Assembly: GCA_946487985.1 (NCBI GenBank)
Contig: CAMLUY010000002.1
Coordinates: 1 to 25,183 of the forward strand
Reading direction: 5' to 3'
DNA: 25,183 bases
From: an uncultured Clostridia bacterium
GTDB taxonomy: Bacteria; Bacillota; Clostridia; Christensenellales; UBA1242
Positions 20,101 through 23,041 of the stretch are shown piece by piece (the stretch's first letter is position 1; the number at the start of each line of letters is the position of its first letter). Below the pieces are notes generated by a model, which was not told where the DNA came from, did not search any database, and saw only the letters and a list, made by a program, of their open reading frames with translations. The position numbers and the translations under genes are program-made.

Positions 20101-21796
20101 GGCTGATGCGAACGTTCGTACTGTCTGTTGTGACATACAACCCCTCAACAGTATTTTGCCCTTGAAGCGTGAACTGTTTTGTGACGTTGACATCAGTTGA
20201 GGATGAGCCAGTCGAATCAATCATAACAGCTGCATTTTCAAACTGAAAGTCTGTTTCTGAGGCAGATTTTACAAGTTTAACAGGCATAATTGTTTCAATT
20301 TCAGGATTATCGACGCTGCTAAATATTATTTCAATATTGTCAACAGAAGAAGGAATAAGGTCTGACGCCGCCTTTATGTAAAGCTTGGTTGCTGTAAGCG
20401 CGTTGATTTCACGGGTGATGTATACACCTTGTGCATTGTCCCATTCAAGCAGCGCTTGTGTCCAAACATTGTTGTTCGAACTGTCTTGGAAATAAAACTC
20501 AATCGGGCAAGCGCCTGATGGTGTAATCTGACCTACGCTTATGTTTTCGATATTAACCGAGAGAATGTATCTTCCTGTTGCATCAATTACCGACCATGGC
20601 AGTACTTGAACATTATACTCTGTGCCACGCATGCCGCTGCCATATTGTGAGTACAGCACTTGCTCCTCTTGATTGCCATTCTGTGTTGTTTGCACATTCG
20701 CGACTATCTGGTTTTGAGCATTTGTAATTTCAATATCGTTTACTTTTTCTCGCACTTGGATTTGCAGCGGCAGCGTATCGCGAGTTGACACGCTGTAATT
20801 AAATCCACTGTAACCGACTTCAAAATAGACAATGTAGTTGCCGTTCAGGTTTTGTTTTTCTTTGTTGACTTCTATTTTGTAAATGCGATTGCCTTCATTA
20901 TCGGTGCCAGCCGCGTTGATTGAAAGATCGTCAGTAGTGTCGCCATTGGTGTTGACAGCGAAGTATTGAACTGAAAGGTCGCGGTTTGCTTCAAGTTTGA
21001 TGTAAAGCTGATATTGGTCATCGCCAGGTATGTTTGGTACAATCGTGAAAGGATTGTCATCAGTTGTAAGCAGCTGAAAAGCCTGAGTCGCCTGATTGTT
21101 TGTCCAGTACAATTGCAGATTGTTTTCAAGTTTATCAACCACGTCAAGCACGATATTGCAGTACACACCATTGCTGTTTGTTGCTGTAAGTGTAATTGTG
21201 TCATCTGAGTAATTTGAATTTATTGTCAGTTTGCCATTTTCTATACGAGCAAGCGAAGTTGCATTTGTAATTGCAAAAGTTACGTTATGTCGGCTTTTTG
21301 AAGAAGGCAAAAATTCAATGAGGTTTTCTGCAATAAGGTCGATGGTTTCGCCACGTATTGCAAAATTATTTTTGCGTGTAGTCAGCTCCTCTTTCTGGCT
21401 CATTGCGCTGACTTCGCTGTACACGTCTACGGTAATCACCTTTGTGACGTTGCCTTCGTGTGTGCGAACGGTCACCTCTGCATAGCCCTCGCTTTTACCT
21501 GTGACATAGATGAGTTTCTTGCCGTCAGTAGATGGCTGCACGTTTACATCAATAAACTCCTCATACCCTTCGGCTGAGGCAGTAATTTCAGTATCATCAG
21601 TCCCTGTTATAGTAGCGGTGACCATCTTTTGCGGATCGACGTCATCACTGAGAATTTGAATTGACAGTGTTTCAGTTGACAGTTGCAATCCGACTTTATT
21701 GTCCCCACATGCTGTGAGCATTGTTGCACCAGCTAATAGCAATATCGTCAAAAGTCCAAAAAGGATTTTTCTGACATTGAAGAGCGCTGATTTCAT
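2177..21796 (-). CDS. Giant GLUG-motif, Ig-like multidomain surface lipoprotein (6,539 aa)
   Basis: A single uninterrupted 19.6 kb frame encodes a predicted lipoprotein of about 0.7 MDa (estimated at ~107 Da per residue). Residues 1-30 are a lipoprotein signal: basic MKSALFNVRK, a hydrophobic core, and lipobox LTAC with Cys30. Mature protein, approximate residues: Ig-like/BIg-type beta-sandwich region 31-1150; GLUG module 1, 1165-1420; Ig-like 1420-2305; GLUG modules 2 (2311-2830), 3 (2836-3470), 4 (3475-4585) and 5 (4660-5085); Ig-like 5090-6165; a final beta-helix-like segment 6170-6325; a Gly-rich stretch 6331-6470; a Cys-containing tail to 6539. It is rich in Asn, Ser, Thr and Gly with about twenty Cys. 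No LPXTG, S-layer or enzymatic domain was recognised. AGGAGG (21802-21807) lies 5 nt before the ATG, under a perfect promoter. Family knowledge: GLUG proteins are cell-surface proteins, often presumed adhesins. A role in adhesion to host mucin, fibres or other cells is inference. Confidence 0.93.
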   Translation of the reverse strand: MKSALFNVRKILFGLLTILLLAGATMLTACGDNKVGLQLSTETLSIQILSDDVDPQKMVTATITGTDDTEITASAEGYEEFIDVNVQPSTDGKKLIYVTGKSEGYAEVTVRTHEGNVTKVITVDVYSEVSAMSQKEELTTRKNNFAIRGETIDLIAENLIEFLPSSKSRHNVTFAITNATSLARIENGKLTINSNYSDDTITLTATNSNGVYCNIVLDVVDKLENNLQLYWTNNQATQAFQLLTTDDNPFTIVPNIPGDDQYQLYIKLEANRDLSVQYFAVNTNGDTTDDLSINAAGTDNEGNRIYKIEVNKEKQNLNGNYIVYFEVGYSGFNYSVSTRDTLPLQIQVREKVNDIEITNAQNQIVANVQTTQNGNQEEQVLYSQYGSGMRGTEYNVQVLPWSVIDATGRYILSVNIENISVGQITPSGACPIEFYFQDSSNNNVWTQALLEWDNAQGVYITREINALTATKLYIKAASDLIPSSVDNIEIIFSSVDNPEIETIMPVKLVKSASETDFQFENAAVMIDSTGSSSTDVNVTKQFTLQGQNTVEGLYVTTDSTNVRISQPVRVDADDDSITFSITFTLNRESFGITSLDSYQICHRNGLTSEPFDIDIFLPLKSAAVLYDNTNILNSVTNRLYSTKAYDVTYPGGIGEGSSFADILAQYRNISFEELQSTTSLSLLMLKNDTTTPVLYNYNTSNNYSAVAEISVSYFDWSDLFEEEFGAFGINLDWYKNLINSADGIKLILCAAANLGNSSDIAYFTAENSIITKSVGFTYAVLSFKGRSIDEYGNAQDITITRIVMIESYVAPNGMSVYPNSDGQVNLYAANTVNTQRDINAIRKRITINFDQPDITYKSISNFEFVSTQRDSSGNPVMGEPTLSGNSLTWSVTWENGRYMITDIAITGSSISFYIETLTNFGEYNFSDTLEIHYQLSLLSENGETITRDVMWTVIDIYIRNAQRVETLNWEGSDSDGIYFEIGSQEPYYMLLSTSPTNARNSNVAYVITGEDNTAIEDGSFVGIDNNISQNILGVKLSGTITKGTVGYLYLMPEDAVYNGSLVYFDKNDEISEDGKLQSHTMPISMLGQIMSGTNMTGYEYLVQYGYFQSNASLEGVATNIDFSEILLKVKITVADGSSFDYAYRIYDEQSFNDINPNYYYTIMNSLEIDSTRTAFDVFSGGLQGYNSSVTLEIDGANFANTLAEGAEIRNITFSGRVNSAANESGAYGFVVNENLGKLTNVTVDVQGRNSSILTASGNNGFAGGLTGINSGEINGGRVLGLTINGSNLTVGGVAGQNYGSIENSRVEFYNLADRNNDESTLPNTFTGAIVGGIAGQAENNSIISNTFAYNYNIDNEAVGDVLKGATRGAIIGRTEGSFTLDIVFAVLDSTNSAFGSQAANSGATDNSDYYYGYYAAGTSPREIEIVYSNEYSVNLIGKGDEGFLSYVNGEDEKHYANLYQDEKVTDLTSDLSTIVDENGYYRSLAVDSSHGILFYYDVLSGANDMTASEINDLNQMNAISLSELLENGALSTNIILSSSDTRVVKTIGSTIDISSTGEIKLVLSSKHDVSNSKEIDIKVVNALSNMIVSYQNNAGQGSVINENTTTYLQKTKSRSLTVMPEKQTIVLGNSANRFDLLQANYSLEYSSVISDENDQGLVPVTVTKISDSQVNVTADNNTATSTITLLPKLFTDETYQNAVNNKFAISFKIAPTDGVIEFNYSGESLPLTPSTNASIKVEVKTTAATDNTNLRPIIAYNGENMVVVSEDGDNVETTSVYNYALTQTDATNENFVLSASVTITNPNAQPNEQGIYSFVFEVSISVYPSYRTQIDGDMDFEVSFESNSGSTSRVGDSGYVRVELTKQNFTSVDVNTFKIESSVWGNVDGKNTTIHTRGQQVGVLSPGSSAIMQINVNPEFAYYDYMTLSYSGSTVSQAVKFGLLQNLYNEGDDDTTYYNKYAEKADANYYIEGNTLTYIPTPEEKRGGKIYFEINISSTVNADSILTFTASFFESEGNRITYVNDCLTISYLSEPQITIDGLNTSYVALGSTSQVQVRVLEDQRVESVILEGAEMSGIEISQLTDNGVDPITGIRTYTATLSTSVLASVASESNAFTVQARVSRVLNGTEEIKTTSATAVLVDFKIDHNNITIENSIDGNLNVWLGVARSFDVDYTVLPESYNYDRNDAESVAKVQELMQKRNDFLSDNYYPSSLPESGDVNYAINYIYDQVTGDLVLQTLSDRLYYIVDGEPVHWKDSTIDAPLSFEFDNETQDAVVVGLQMADSVQMMVRTYVTAGNITTTYETYFTVSVQAYSDPDLPLTISNATDFNNLNPENYTSTGNVTAHDYILENDIVLENFTPFDTNLISSLDGNGYTIFIKSFNTQPQGNNLNLALFNRVVFSTTLKNIRVNLYNGGQIRVNLAQFTSDNAEINVAGFAINNEGTITNCEVVSFYTDATAKGETDILNDPACVRHNNPEGINLSFIRGANTTDEVFITTGSTWLPSVAGFVLSNSGSITNSRVGGDEITILGNQKVIGSTLTNYTYATSLSLGQFNIVGQGDMAGFVLTNTGDIAASFVKQLDMQNNSNDTEYDTSGFAGTNTGSILTSFVEGVKSDESMADYSEYAYEGSSLKSNLGCIAGFVHSNNGLVKDSYSNILIANSNDEVRVYLVSGFVYQNTGTIETSYSASQIVNSRFTQMNFSGVNASGDLLAQGEYINCYFFNKFYQGREEASDDSTESQYATGAILVSNPQDSSFFYGFAIAEGETDGTWRIGQDGITLVEPNLEFISHRYIFYIDDDSSYEGNTAQNENGEYIMPYATLQYTDSAREIDTSLGKEFNPVIIASATDFVEVMGNSQSSYIQELYNTTSVWGNYRLVGDIDLSELSGASAALISTYKAFSGSLYGNGFTIRNLSITSDISGVAYGLFASIESRNGARPKVTNLDIQANQVVAGDVSMVGALAGYVKDAILLSIDITFADNARVNGLNFVGGLAGMAFGNITVKNITITNPTITAEVYQTDNAYMTVSGLREFRSELKNNLNSNTNNSSSLLSRLQKYSYAGSVIGFVDAYIVDNREFSYNQSPNYAINNVRATGVVKVQGQIVGGLFGLAGYQTNISDAGLQVTGSSSANSSRILSTKYFAGGIVGQSFGSLNRVFAEYDQTTQDLIEENIGNYYNGNTAVERGALDLFYQTGTEYSQMYIGGIAGYVGSGSIEVSYSKINVTSPTAEYAGGLFGALDLSEASNYSAQNDKIDDTNTSSVSTKYYMNEVYATGDVRANLNGQGMAGGLFGFIKGNAPRVAMLAVNAFNYFTTYDYQTGQYDEVDSSFAGANLSNRYKFNTFVGSTFDANGEKVDINIDTYTSYMNLMTINTSVNDGQNIQVPTVAYYQNYVQSGNTVDFNLFGDVSGNIIGNVDETDDTLYEKSKVYVISSANLYENASVGYTYTQQGFLSSGTWDRTNWRHPDDMLFPEIRYQRTTDVLYLDCYNVEQAFNAMNDSNVNVIVRGRVAEGSDEYADINLQDYEDEYSVNLEKINDFSGSITGGIYKVNQADSENYGQDVRIISEGNFIQSVGSGFFTDKLTVEYTGTVNSNTNTTSIVIGSNEQSGDSTGGLFIEDDVSESSISNLTMVIKAPVTANVGQNSSNYNFGLVASRIISTSITNLTIDATEAAVSNSSLITIDASNNSSNNNDTTGSFAAGVVTGELRQSSTISILQVNGINFLTKSDIFTISGGKFATYDIGTYFGRVVKGREDSESSGGELDIRINVGEISRSESATTNSNQKITLLGISSSSEVNVGGYIGNAQSVNFFGSYRENTMESELDINILGSSTITTLNAGLVFGKNQSPLSVRMASSSFSGGLYVNSNSKITNLNAGGFVGRSTQSMNIRNLSGVNFEVAEYLSSGSLQNMDKNSFKLYKDDNTQYAKNMVSVSGTANVGGVIGLTDATFSLTGDNSSYTEINSDGQSIRINSTASASQNAEVNIGSVIGKTVAVAGQNNSSASITQNVLSNANILVTENNAGATKFNVGGMIGLIRGNSSTSGTDKVNVAVNGSSSDNSVNYTGGVFSNVRNLSFGGMVGQADLKSNEQLLINRTAFGGVLKIFGTKSNNGTIYAGGSLGHLYTQSTSTPTLILTDNYNYGDVYAEYDNGVNGTDNGFTGMTTYEFGGLVAHMEGSTYKLTAQYNYSMTSSHNARYPETGTTNNALFGTQPVQSASLESNYYNFATSLCSDEYGFDIGYMSMYTPGNGYNSTNQSVTDRNMLNIFNNSAKIYLGSNAAGHKLNPITGLVKPTVSDDESTDIGKLNGMTYYTLSGSVDISSQLTLGVNSAPSTLKNIAIIGDTRTVNYTVQSSTAGKSLIDTLSGYSYVSGLIVNLSFNVNNNTTNGYYAGLANIMTDNSMVYAVQTQGSMQVGGFATAKVAGIVANMNSGKLYDCTTSLDIVYSAGSGGNVYGAVGFTTASTVTERYIYNSYTTGSIKSMIDANLYAFTNGSNYTSVVNCYSIAKLDWNDHTTETGAMQTGTILSVFGNNANYSNVFYDTNAINAKVTEATDKTKTKTTDELIRIVGANGLNSKYFDESDLNFNYGYPTLKFGFMKTSSYVRIDEEISKLQDGKSLGYYDSFKNKLTSGNYDSFVKQMSYNRLANNAVPAGNETVEYLVPNAGILAMIDDKVDGKQPRGTRFVLEYDIDLANTEYNEDWTSLKFDAQNILITYFDGQEHTISGLTSALFANLQQAEVFNLRLTEVNIDTTINDRGGAAKGILTAVINGGSASNITLEGNLSVTVTAGASNDIGALAGRAFETEISTITNLAIINVNTDRIVDVGGIVGSSSNSQIAYSSNYGPVNVAVGEVSSTYSYRAGGIVGAISAVNSSTNSISYSYNATSVLAGYVDTAGTSDDSEEHSALSTAPGNYYVGGVVGHSNVKTLTIDHCYNSGAIRSGNKSNGVDDGVSYAAGIIAYGANANVTNCHNEGGIEALAASPETEFEWEDDKLLLKQVNERNVYAYAIGKINSGEIENSTESSNVTGYSVFANGAYNEPCKIKEWNSRDLLDSITLRSLNVMGTAWQETEKDVLIFWNKTVYQNRGIRIEASQTRSIDTSDTSELFVMSKDSFGFPSSLIIKAKVKTELSVFTYTNEGDAVLLDRIFSVSYRRPTQANTASIEIDDFVTIDDLDVYSTYIDMYMYTDKRDTKDNFEGIVGTEAISTTFSKGESLRQACRSQEEGIDNSVNIGGRSYYIAETNNIDAIFNAGLYTASITTELGDLAYVNDISAYTVEATYGSTSLQTKIDSITQNDDGNYEIRFTCYSDSAFSGTVFYTINLNYEQTIDTSLDNLKYYYIDKNSIGIDIGDISVYAPINDYSLTSQGGTVYDKVIKAYEDGTLNQPDVIPNSEADVADDFLYFGVNDDGLLVYLPNATLTTPYETVTVNAFEGDEGDEGDFSENFVDNVQTVISNKLSNKILHFTITGSETRAKQIKFTGSGYGQKDIIASGSSSGDGSSTINYGLSVANWFGTINSSNSVSYDSEIELDISPNYDFDEGFTSFELMFDGQRLAQYSVGTGWTNVSGNSHFLGAYQFSLQGQTEILKLVFENSLTDAESAEAHRQQLANEVRNSFTINATGVTNGEFDNYLRVSTAGDTTITRATRSFTVTLNSMQNNGLLLDENNNVIMSYSNGTWAIANGFDSVTINGYDFSVTKLSGNSLRFTNTDLVASIDVDAQDVSNKLRQFKAIMNNFGNVTINDDLLSDLEEQEFTIEILQNGIGSIIGTFETTQTYNKSYVLTSGTQNLQINGNQVSFTSSRTGLTSYTANDVTVYYGTLGFTYSASYTSNFVDSTISINNEVIRSGNDIVVSYGIAGNTKFDVLQSTSSSITVADLTNVSGNITLEAVMYATSTYNTVEVQDDAAIKVAFNHASADSGYYVINGYRQTQTDGEGKITYLDKLDMDTVRIYIPNDKNEIYYTMSYEEGAYIYNYYVDDIIVLSVSKSGSGSKYKYYNIYENEVESGTVPSSVYLIRKNDEGVTIEKIGYSTELFGTISGNQLEPFVNYDDAADLVHFTNISGKDYIYLNKGFKYYNTNSMLDSTSWLEMSMNSGISAIEAIDYYWSQNVRIPEYVTNEVAIDISSVQKDTFSVTVEKGDAALTDGSHYNIDGSTVKLYLNYNGNNGETVTITAKLEASKSGSEFVNSLTKTAQNIILENDISLSENGFVKGRSVNIIGNGHYISYYGGPMFSGLRGNNSFVRDVKFLGENYQGALLFEGSQLNAELHNVSLYGSSSNFFKSTGAIINILGRTGKYVIELTTYASINAPLTYNPSTSYNNLTLISGNNSGTHSISVTSYGFISSANGRDGANGTSATRYGQYAAAGEEGEAGRDVVFAAGVWPGEGVESSISFNNKGVIKAGDGGNGGSGGSGYRAQDFTTSVRTGSDGGDGGTGGAAGSWKMSPNSNGNSALATAGDTGYNGMTGRGGLAPVTAGRNIFINENNIEIDDAVLVTCGGLWYTYAQVYALTTPGNNNNPSFLARLTQDATCSFPSSYYEWELIASSANA
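2387..2806 (-). other. Glycine-rich C-terminal segment of the giant protein
   Basis: Residues about 6331-6470. Short Gly-rich clusters recur between beta-strand-like stretches: NGRDGANG, AAAGEEGEAGRD, AGDGGNGGSGGSG, TGSDGGDGGTGGAAG and GRGGLAPVTAG. The strict Gly-X-Y triplet of collagen is not maintained. GGxGG runs are more like polyglycine-II or glycine-rich beta-helix edges. A ~70-residue tail with two Cys follows (VTCGGLWYTY, ATCSFPSSYYEWEL). Confidence 0.7.
5498..5524 (-). repeat. 9 bp tandem repeat encoding EGD x3
   Basis: Three adjacent 9-bp units on the plus strand (5498-5506, 5507-5515, 5516-5524), the third differing at one base, encode EGDEGDEGD in the Ig-like part of the giant protein. 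The array is in frame, so slippage would change length without breaking the protein. Confidence 0.85.
6542..7819 (-). other. GLUG module 5 of the giant protein
   Basis: Residues about 4660-5085. Entry is FVLEYDIDLANTEYNEDW with FDGQEHTISGL. Turns are IGALAGRAFET, VGGIVGSSSNSQIAYSS, AGGIVGAISAVNSS, VGGVVGHSNVKTLTIDHC and AAGIIAYGANANVTNCH. Spacing is regular, near 40-50 residues per turn. It closes with the tryptophan-containing MGTAWQETEKDVLIFWNK. Confidence 0.83.
8042..11374 (-). other. GLUG module 4 (longest) of the giant protein
   Basis: Residues about 3475-4585. Entry is VEQAFNAMNDSNVNVIVRG and FSGSITGGIY. Turns are more divergent and Ser/Asn-rich: VGGYIGNAQS, AGLVFGKNQS, AGGFVGRSTQS, VGGVIGLTDAT, IGSVIGKTVAV, VGGMIGLIRGN, FGGMVGQADLK, AGGSLGHLYTQ, FGGLVAHMEGS and VAGIVANMNSG. 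It ends with FNYGYPTLKFGF. Confidence 0.78.
11387..13291 (-). other. GLUG module 3 of the giant protein
   Basis: Residues about 2836-3470. Entry is IIASATDFVEVMG, YRLVGDIDLS and LYGNGFTIRNLSI. Eight turns follow: VGALAGYV, VGGLAGMAFGNI, AGSVIGFV, VGGLFGLAG, AGGIVGQSFGSL, IGGIAGYVGSGSIEVSYS, AGGLFGAL and AGGLFGFI. It closes with GTWDRTNWRHPDDMLFPEI, the typical tryptophan/proline end cap of such modules. Confidence 0.85.
13307..14866 (-). other. GLUG module 2 (AGF-x-x-N-x-G subtype)
   Basis: Residues about 2311-2830. It opens with the classic entry ISNATDFNNLNPENY, YILENDIVL and LDGNGYTIFI. Six turns follow a distinct pattern, AGF-hydrophobic-x-N-x-G-x-I-x-x-S: VAGFAINNEGTITNCEV, VAGFVLSNSGSITNSRV, MAGFVLTNTGDIAASFV, TSGFAGTNTGSILTSFV, IAGFVHSNNGLVKDSYS and VSGFVYQNTGTIETSYS. 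It closes with a W-x-x-G cap. Confidence 0.82.
17537..18304 (-). other. GLUG module 1 of the giant protein
   Basis: Residues about 1165-1420. At least four GLUG-type turns are visible: AGGLTGINSGEINGG (GG at 1263-1264), VGGVAGQNYGSIENSR, VGGIAGQAENNSIISNT and RGAIIGRTEGS. They are preceded by LQGYNSSVTLEIDG, a degenerate form of the usual entry strand, and closed by an aromatic YYYGYYAAG segment. Known GLUG arrays are predicted parallel beta-helices. Confidence 0.8.
21707..21796 (-). other. Lipoprotein signal peptide and lipobox of the giant protein
   Basis: Residues 1-30: positively charged n-region (Lys2, Arg9, Lys10), hydrophobic h-region ILFGLLTILLLAG (11-23), and lipobox LTAC (27-30). 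Lgt would lipidate Cys30 and Lsp would cleave before it, leaving the protein tethered to the outer face of the cytoplasmic membrane by its N-terminus. Confidence 0.92.
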
Positions 21797-21862
21797 GCAA
21801 ACCTCCTACGTTTAATATTTGTATTTAAAAAATATTTAAACACAAAAATTCTAGTTTATTTA

Positions 21863-21891
21863 ATTATACTATTATGTGCGCTTTCTGTCAA
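21863..21891 (-). promoter_or_regulatory. Perfect consensus vegetative promoter of the giant lipoprotein operon
   Basis: Minus strand: TTGACA (21891-21886), a 17 bp spacer, TATAAT (21868-21863), both boxes matching the SigA consensus at every position. Start of transcription is expected near 21856, leaving a ~60 nt A/T-rich leader before the ATG at 21796. That is longer than the predicted leaders of the neighbouring genes. No clear operator or riboswitch was seen in the leader. Confidence 0.85.
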
Positions 21892-21975
21892 ATAAAATAT
21901 AATATTTATCTCATTGTCAGAAAATTATCGAAAGCAGTTTTTATCAATTTATTTTGACTTAATTTAAAAAAATAA

Positions 21976-22056
21976 TTTTCGTGATTTTGAATATTTTTTT
22001 AAATTTTTATTAAATTTTATGTTTTTTCACATATTTTTCTTTATTTTCACCTTTTT
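21976..22056. repeat. Loosely phased T-tracts upstream of the ttcA-family promoter
   Basis: Nine T-runs of 4-7 bases have centres near 21977, 21986, 21997, 22006, 22016, 22024, 22036, 22045 and 22054, an average step of about 9.6 bp. This is near but below one helical turn, so moderate curvature is possible. It ends ~35 bp before the -35 box. Confidence 0.5.
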
Positions 22057-22090
22057 ACAAGCAAATTATGCCAAATTGCTCAAAGAACAT

Positions 22091-22119
22091 TTGTAAAAAA
22101 TAAAGGAATTTGATATAAT
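22091..22119 (+). promoter_or_regulatory. Promoter of the ttcA-family gene (extended -10)
   Basis: TTGTAA (22091-22096), a 17 bp spacer and TATAAT (22114-22119), with TG at 22111-22112 forming an extended -10 (TGaTATAAT). The expected start is near 22126, the first base of the GAGGT ribosome binding site (22126-22130), so the leader would be about 9 nt. Confidence 0.8.
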
Positions 22120-22134
22120 GCATTTGAGGTAAAA

Positions 22135-22851
22135 ATGCAAAAAATCCTTTCAGCGTTGCGGCGTGCGGTAACCGAATACAATCTTATTGAAGATGGCGAC
22201 AAAATCGCCGTCGGGCTTTCTGGCGGCAAAGACAGCTTGTGCATGCTTGCTGCGCTCAAAAGATTTCAAGCTTTCAGTGACAGAAAGTTCGATTTGTGCG
22301 CAATAGCCGTGGATATGACCAACGGCGAAAACGACTATGGAAAAATCAAAGAGTTTTGCAAAAATATTGATGTAGAGCTGACAATCCTGCCCTCAAACAT
22401 ATTTGAAGTAGTTTTTGAAATTAGAAAGGAGAAAAATCCCTGCTCACTATGCGCAAATCTTAGGCGAGGCATACTCAACAGCGCTGCAAAAGCTGCCGAC
22501 TGCAATAAGGTTGCACTTGGCCACCACAAAGATGACCTTATTGAAACCTTTGTGCTTTCGCTGTTTTTTGAAGGTAGGCTGTCAACCTTTCAACCAAAGT
22601 CATATCTGTCGCGTGTTGACCTGACTGTTATCCGTCCACTAATTTACTGCGATGAACAGGAAATTGAAAAATGCAGCAAGGATCTGCCGGTACTTGTCAA
22701 TACTTGCAAAGCGGACAAACATACGCAGCGCGAAAAGGCTAAGCAAATTCTCGCGCAGCTCAATCGCGACTATCCTGACTGCAAAGAAAAAATATTTAAT
22801 GCAATAATTCATTCAGAAAGATATAATCTTTTTGAAAAAATACAAAAATAA
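22135..22851 (+). CDS. ttcA: TtcA-family tRNA 2-thiocytidine synthetase (PP-loop ATPase)
   Basis: TtcA adenylates and then thiolates cytidine 32 of certain tRNAs using ATP and a 4Fe-4S cluster, in the cytoplasm. The 238-residue protein shows the PP-loop SGGKDS (29-34), the cluster/sulfur CxxC in PCSLCANLRRGIL (Cys103, Cys106), the GHHKDD signature (129-134) and the IRPLIYCDEQEI stretch (166-177). Enterobacterial TtcA has a third cluster Cys within PIIPCNLC; here the equivalent region reads PVLVNTC, so Cys191 is the likely third ligand, with one-residue uncertainty in register. It is ~70 residues shorter than the E. coli protein, as is common for Gram-positive members. GAGGT lies 4 nt before the ATG. 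It is transcribed alone. A TilS-type lysidine synthetase is unlikely because TilS lacks the CxxC. The exact substrate tRNA in this organism is inferred from family. Confidence 0.88.
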   Translation: MQKILSALRRAVTEYNLIEDGDKIAVGLSGGKDSLCMLAALKRFQAFSDRKFDLCAIAVDMTNGENDYGKIKEFCKNIDVELTILPSNIFEVVFEIRKEKNPCSLCANLRRGILNSAAKAADCNKVALGHHKDDLIETFVLSLFFEGRLSTFQPKSYLSRVDLTVIRPLIYCDEQEIEKCSKDLPVLVNTCKADKHTQREKAKQILAQLNRDYPDCKEKIFNAIIHSERYNLFEKIQK

Positions 22852-22882
22852 ATTAAAAATAAAAAATAAATAAATTTATTGA

Positions 22883-22972
22883 TTTTTAAGCTGTTTTTTA
22901 ATTTTTTAACGATTTTTTGTGATTTTTTCTGTAATTTTTTAATTTTTTTAATTAATTTTTCTTTTATTTTTT
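22883..22972. repeat. Helically phased T-tract array upstream of gpmI
   Basis: Nine main T-runs of 5-7 bases have centres near 22885, 22896.5, 22904.5, 22915.5, 22925.5, 22937.5, 22946, 22958 and 22969.5; a minor TTTT at 22962-22965 is not counted. The mean step is 10.6 bp, matching B-DNA pitch. Phased A/T-tracts of this kind bend DNA intrinsically. The array ends ~25 bp before the -35 of gpmI. It also follows the ttcA stop and may double as a T-rich termination zone, although no GC stem is present. Confidence 0.72.
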
Positions 22973-22996
22973 AATTTAAAAATCAAAAAAATTCGT

Positions 22997-23023
22997 TTGA
23001 CAATAATCAAAATATGATATAAA
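22997..23023 (+). promoter_or_regulatory. Promoter of gpmI (extended -10, short spacer)
   Basis: TTGACA (22997-23002) matches the -35 consensus. The best -10 is TATAAA (23018-23023) with an upstream TG (TGaTATAAA), giving a 15 bp spacer that the extended -10 may compensate. Transcription would begin about 23030, just before AGGAG (23032-23036), for a ~12 nt leader. Confidence 0.68.
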
Positions 23024-23041
23024 AATAAAACAGGAGAAAAT

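Larger units (their letters stand above)
21809..22134. other. AT-rich divergent intergenic region between giant gene and ttcA-family gene
   Basis: A 326 bp spacer with no credible gene. It holds the minus-strand promoter of the giant gene (21863-21891), the plus-strand promoter of the ttcA-family gene (22091-22119), and between them a loosely phased series of T-runs (about 21976-22056). Confidence 0.8.
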
